From assembly GCA_030646745.1 (NCBI GenBank), contig JAUSKV010000162.1:1-13403 (forward strand): a DNA stretch of 13,403 bases, written 5' to 3'. This DNA is from Sulfurimonas sp. (lineage in GTDB: Bacteria; Campylobacterota; Campylobacteria; Campylobacterales; Sulfurimonadaceae). The notes beneath the pieces are model-generated. The model was not told the origin of the DNA, did no database searches, and worked only from the letters and a program-made list of their open reading frames with translations. How positions within the stretch are numbered: the stretch's first letter is position 1; each line of letters begins with the position of its first letter. This document shows positions 12,885 through 13,403 of this stretch, piece by piece. The position numbers were made by a program, and so were the translations under genes.

Positions 12885-13403
12885 ATGAAGAAAATTAACG
12901 ATTCTCAAAATAACTTCTGGATTTCTTATGCCGATTTGATGGCCGGATTACTCTTTGTATTTATCTTGGTTGTCGGTGTTGTTGTCATGAAGTATTCCTA
13001 CATGACAAGCGAACTTCAGCTTCAAAAAGAGTCTATTGAAAAACTTGTTCAAGAGGCTGCAAAAAAACAAAACGATGCAGAGAAATTAAGACAAGAACTT
13101 GAACAGACAAAAGAGTCAATCAATAAATTAACATCCGTAAAAGCAGTGGTAATAGAAAAGTTACGAATCAAATTAGGCAATAAAATAGCCGTCAATCCAA
13201 AAGACGGCTCTCTAAGCATTGCCGGAAACATACTCTTTGACCAAGGGGAATATACGCTCAAAAGTGATGCAAAGATTGCACTTCAGGGCGTGTTGTCCGA
13301 ATATATCGATGTGATGATGAACGAGCAAGAGATTAGAGATAATTTAGAGAGAATAATCATTGAAGGGCACACAAACAGCGATGGAGAGTATCTTCACAAT
13401 CTA
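12885..13403 (+). CDS. MotB/OmpA-type stator partner (ZorB-like), cut by the window end
   Basis: The first 173 codons are present and open to the right edge. The N-terminus has FWISYADLMAGLLFVFILVV, with Asp17 just inside a single membrane helix (about 15-36), the proton-carrying Asp position of MotB and ZorB. A coiled coil follows (40-85). An OmpA-type peptidoglycan-binding domain begins near 100 (LSIAGNILFDQGEYTLKSDA) and reaches IIIEGHTNSDGEYLHNL (157-173), matching the GHT-x-x-x-G-x-x-x-N signature. It starts 2 nt after the ZorA-like stop, so the two are co-transcribed and should form a 5:2 type stator anchored to the cell wall. ZorB of Zorya is the best fit; other MotB/OmpA-like partners remain possible. 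Confidence 0.85.
   Translation, partial: MKKINDSQNNFWISYADLMAGLLFVFILVVGVVVMKYSYMTSELQLQKESIEKLVQEAAKKQNDAEKLRQELEQTKESINKLTSVKAVVIEKLRIKLGNKIAVNPKDGSLSIAGNILFDQGEYTLKSDAKIALQGVLSEYIDVMMNEQEIRDNLERIIIEGHTNSDGEYLHNL

Noticed and set aside
1..13403. One continuous defence island spanning the window
   Set aside because: The CRISPR/TA end and the ZorAB-like end are separated by core genes (miaA, mqnP, ftsW, murG, bcp), so a single island is not supported.

Overview
The window reads as chromosome from a Campylobacterota bacterium, most likely close to Sulfurimonas. The signs are AT-rich DNA, promoters recognisable mainly by their -10 box, a UbiA-family enzyme of the futalosine (MqnP) type, and ftsW/murG/miaA/dedA proteins with an epsilonproteobacterial look. 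The genus is an inference from protein style; no search was run.

Layout. (1) Positions 1-86 hold the last repeat-spacer-repeat unit of a type I-F CRISPR array. The spacer is 32 nt and the final repeat is degenerate; the rest of the array and any cas genes would lie off the left edge. (2) Positions 202-948 hold a toxin-antitoxin operon: an RHH antitoxin followed 1 nt later by a GTG-started PIN-domain (VapC-like) toxin, with its own extended -10 promoter and a possible operator. (3) Positions 1112-4250, minus strand, hold miaA followed by a SulP anion transporter fused to STAS and cyclic-nucleotide-binding domains. (4) Positions 4301-9160, plus strand, form a tight gene row: mqnP, a PilZ-like unknown protein, a membrane-anchored coiled-coil/HTH protein, ftsW, murG and a DedA protein. 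Several joints are ATGA stop-start overlaps. The row combines menaquinone prenylation with lipid II synthesis, septal peptidoglycan polymerisation and possible undecaprenyl-phosphate recycling. A 74-bp near-palindrome lies between ftsW and murG. (5) Positions 9161-9760 carry no conventional gene, but hold a structured RNA-like segment, a 19-codon hydrophobic ORF with a good ribosome site that resembles Ibs-type type I toxins, and promoter-like boxes on both strands. (6) Positions 9761-10724 hold a DUF420-like membrane protein and a Bcp peroxiredoxin. A small exported proline-rich protein runs convergently and overlaps the bcp tail. (7) From 11041 to the right edge lie a MotA/TolQ/ExbB-type stator protein with a long helical tail and a MotB/OmpA-type partner cut by the window end. 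This pair has the architecture of ZorA and ZorB of the Zorya anti-phage system. The tail of the ZorA-like protein contains a gapless 116-residue tandem duplication.

Overall the middle is housekeeping (tRNA modification, quinone, cell wall). Both edges and the 9.2-9.6 kb gap carry defence or toxin-antitoxin type modules: CRISPR, PIN TA, a candidate type I TA and a Zorya-like stator. The least expected items are the Ibs-like locus at 9349-9570 and the duplicated ZorA-like tail.
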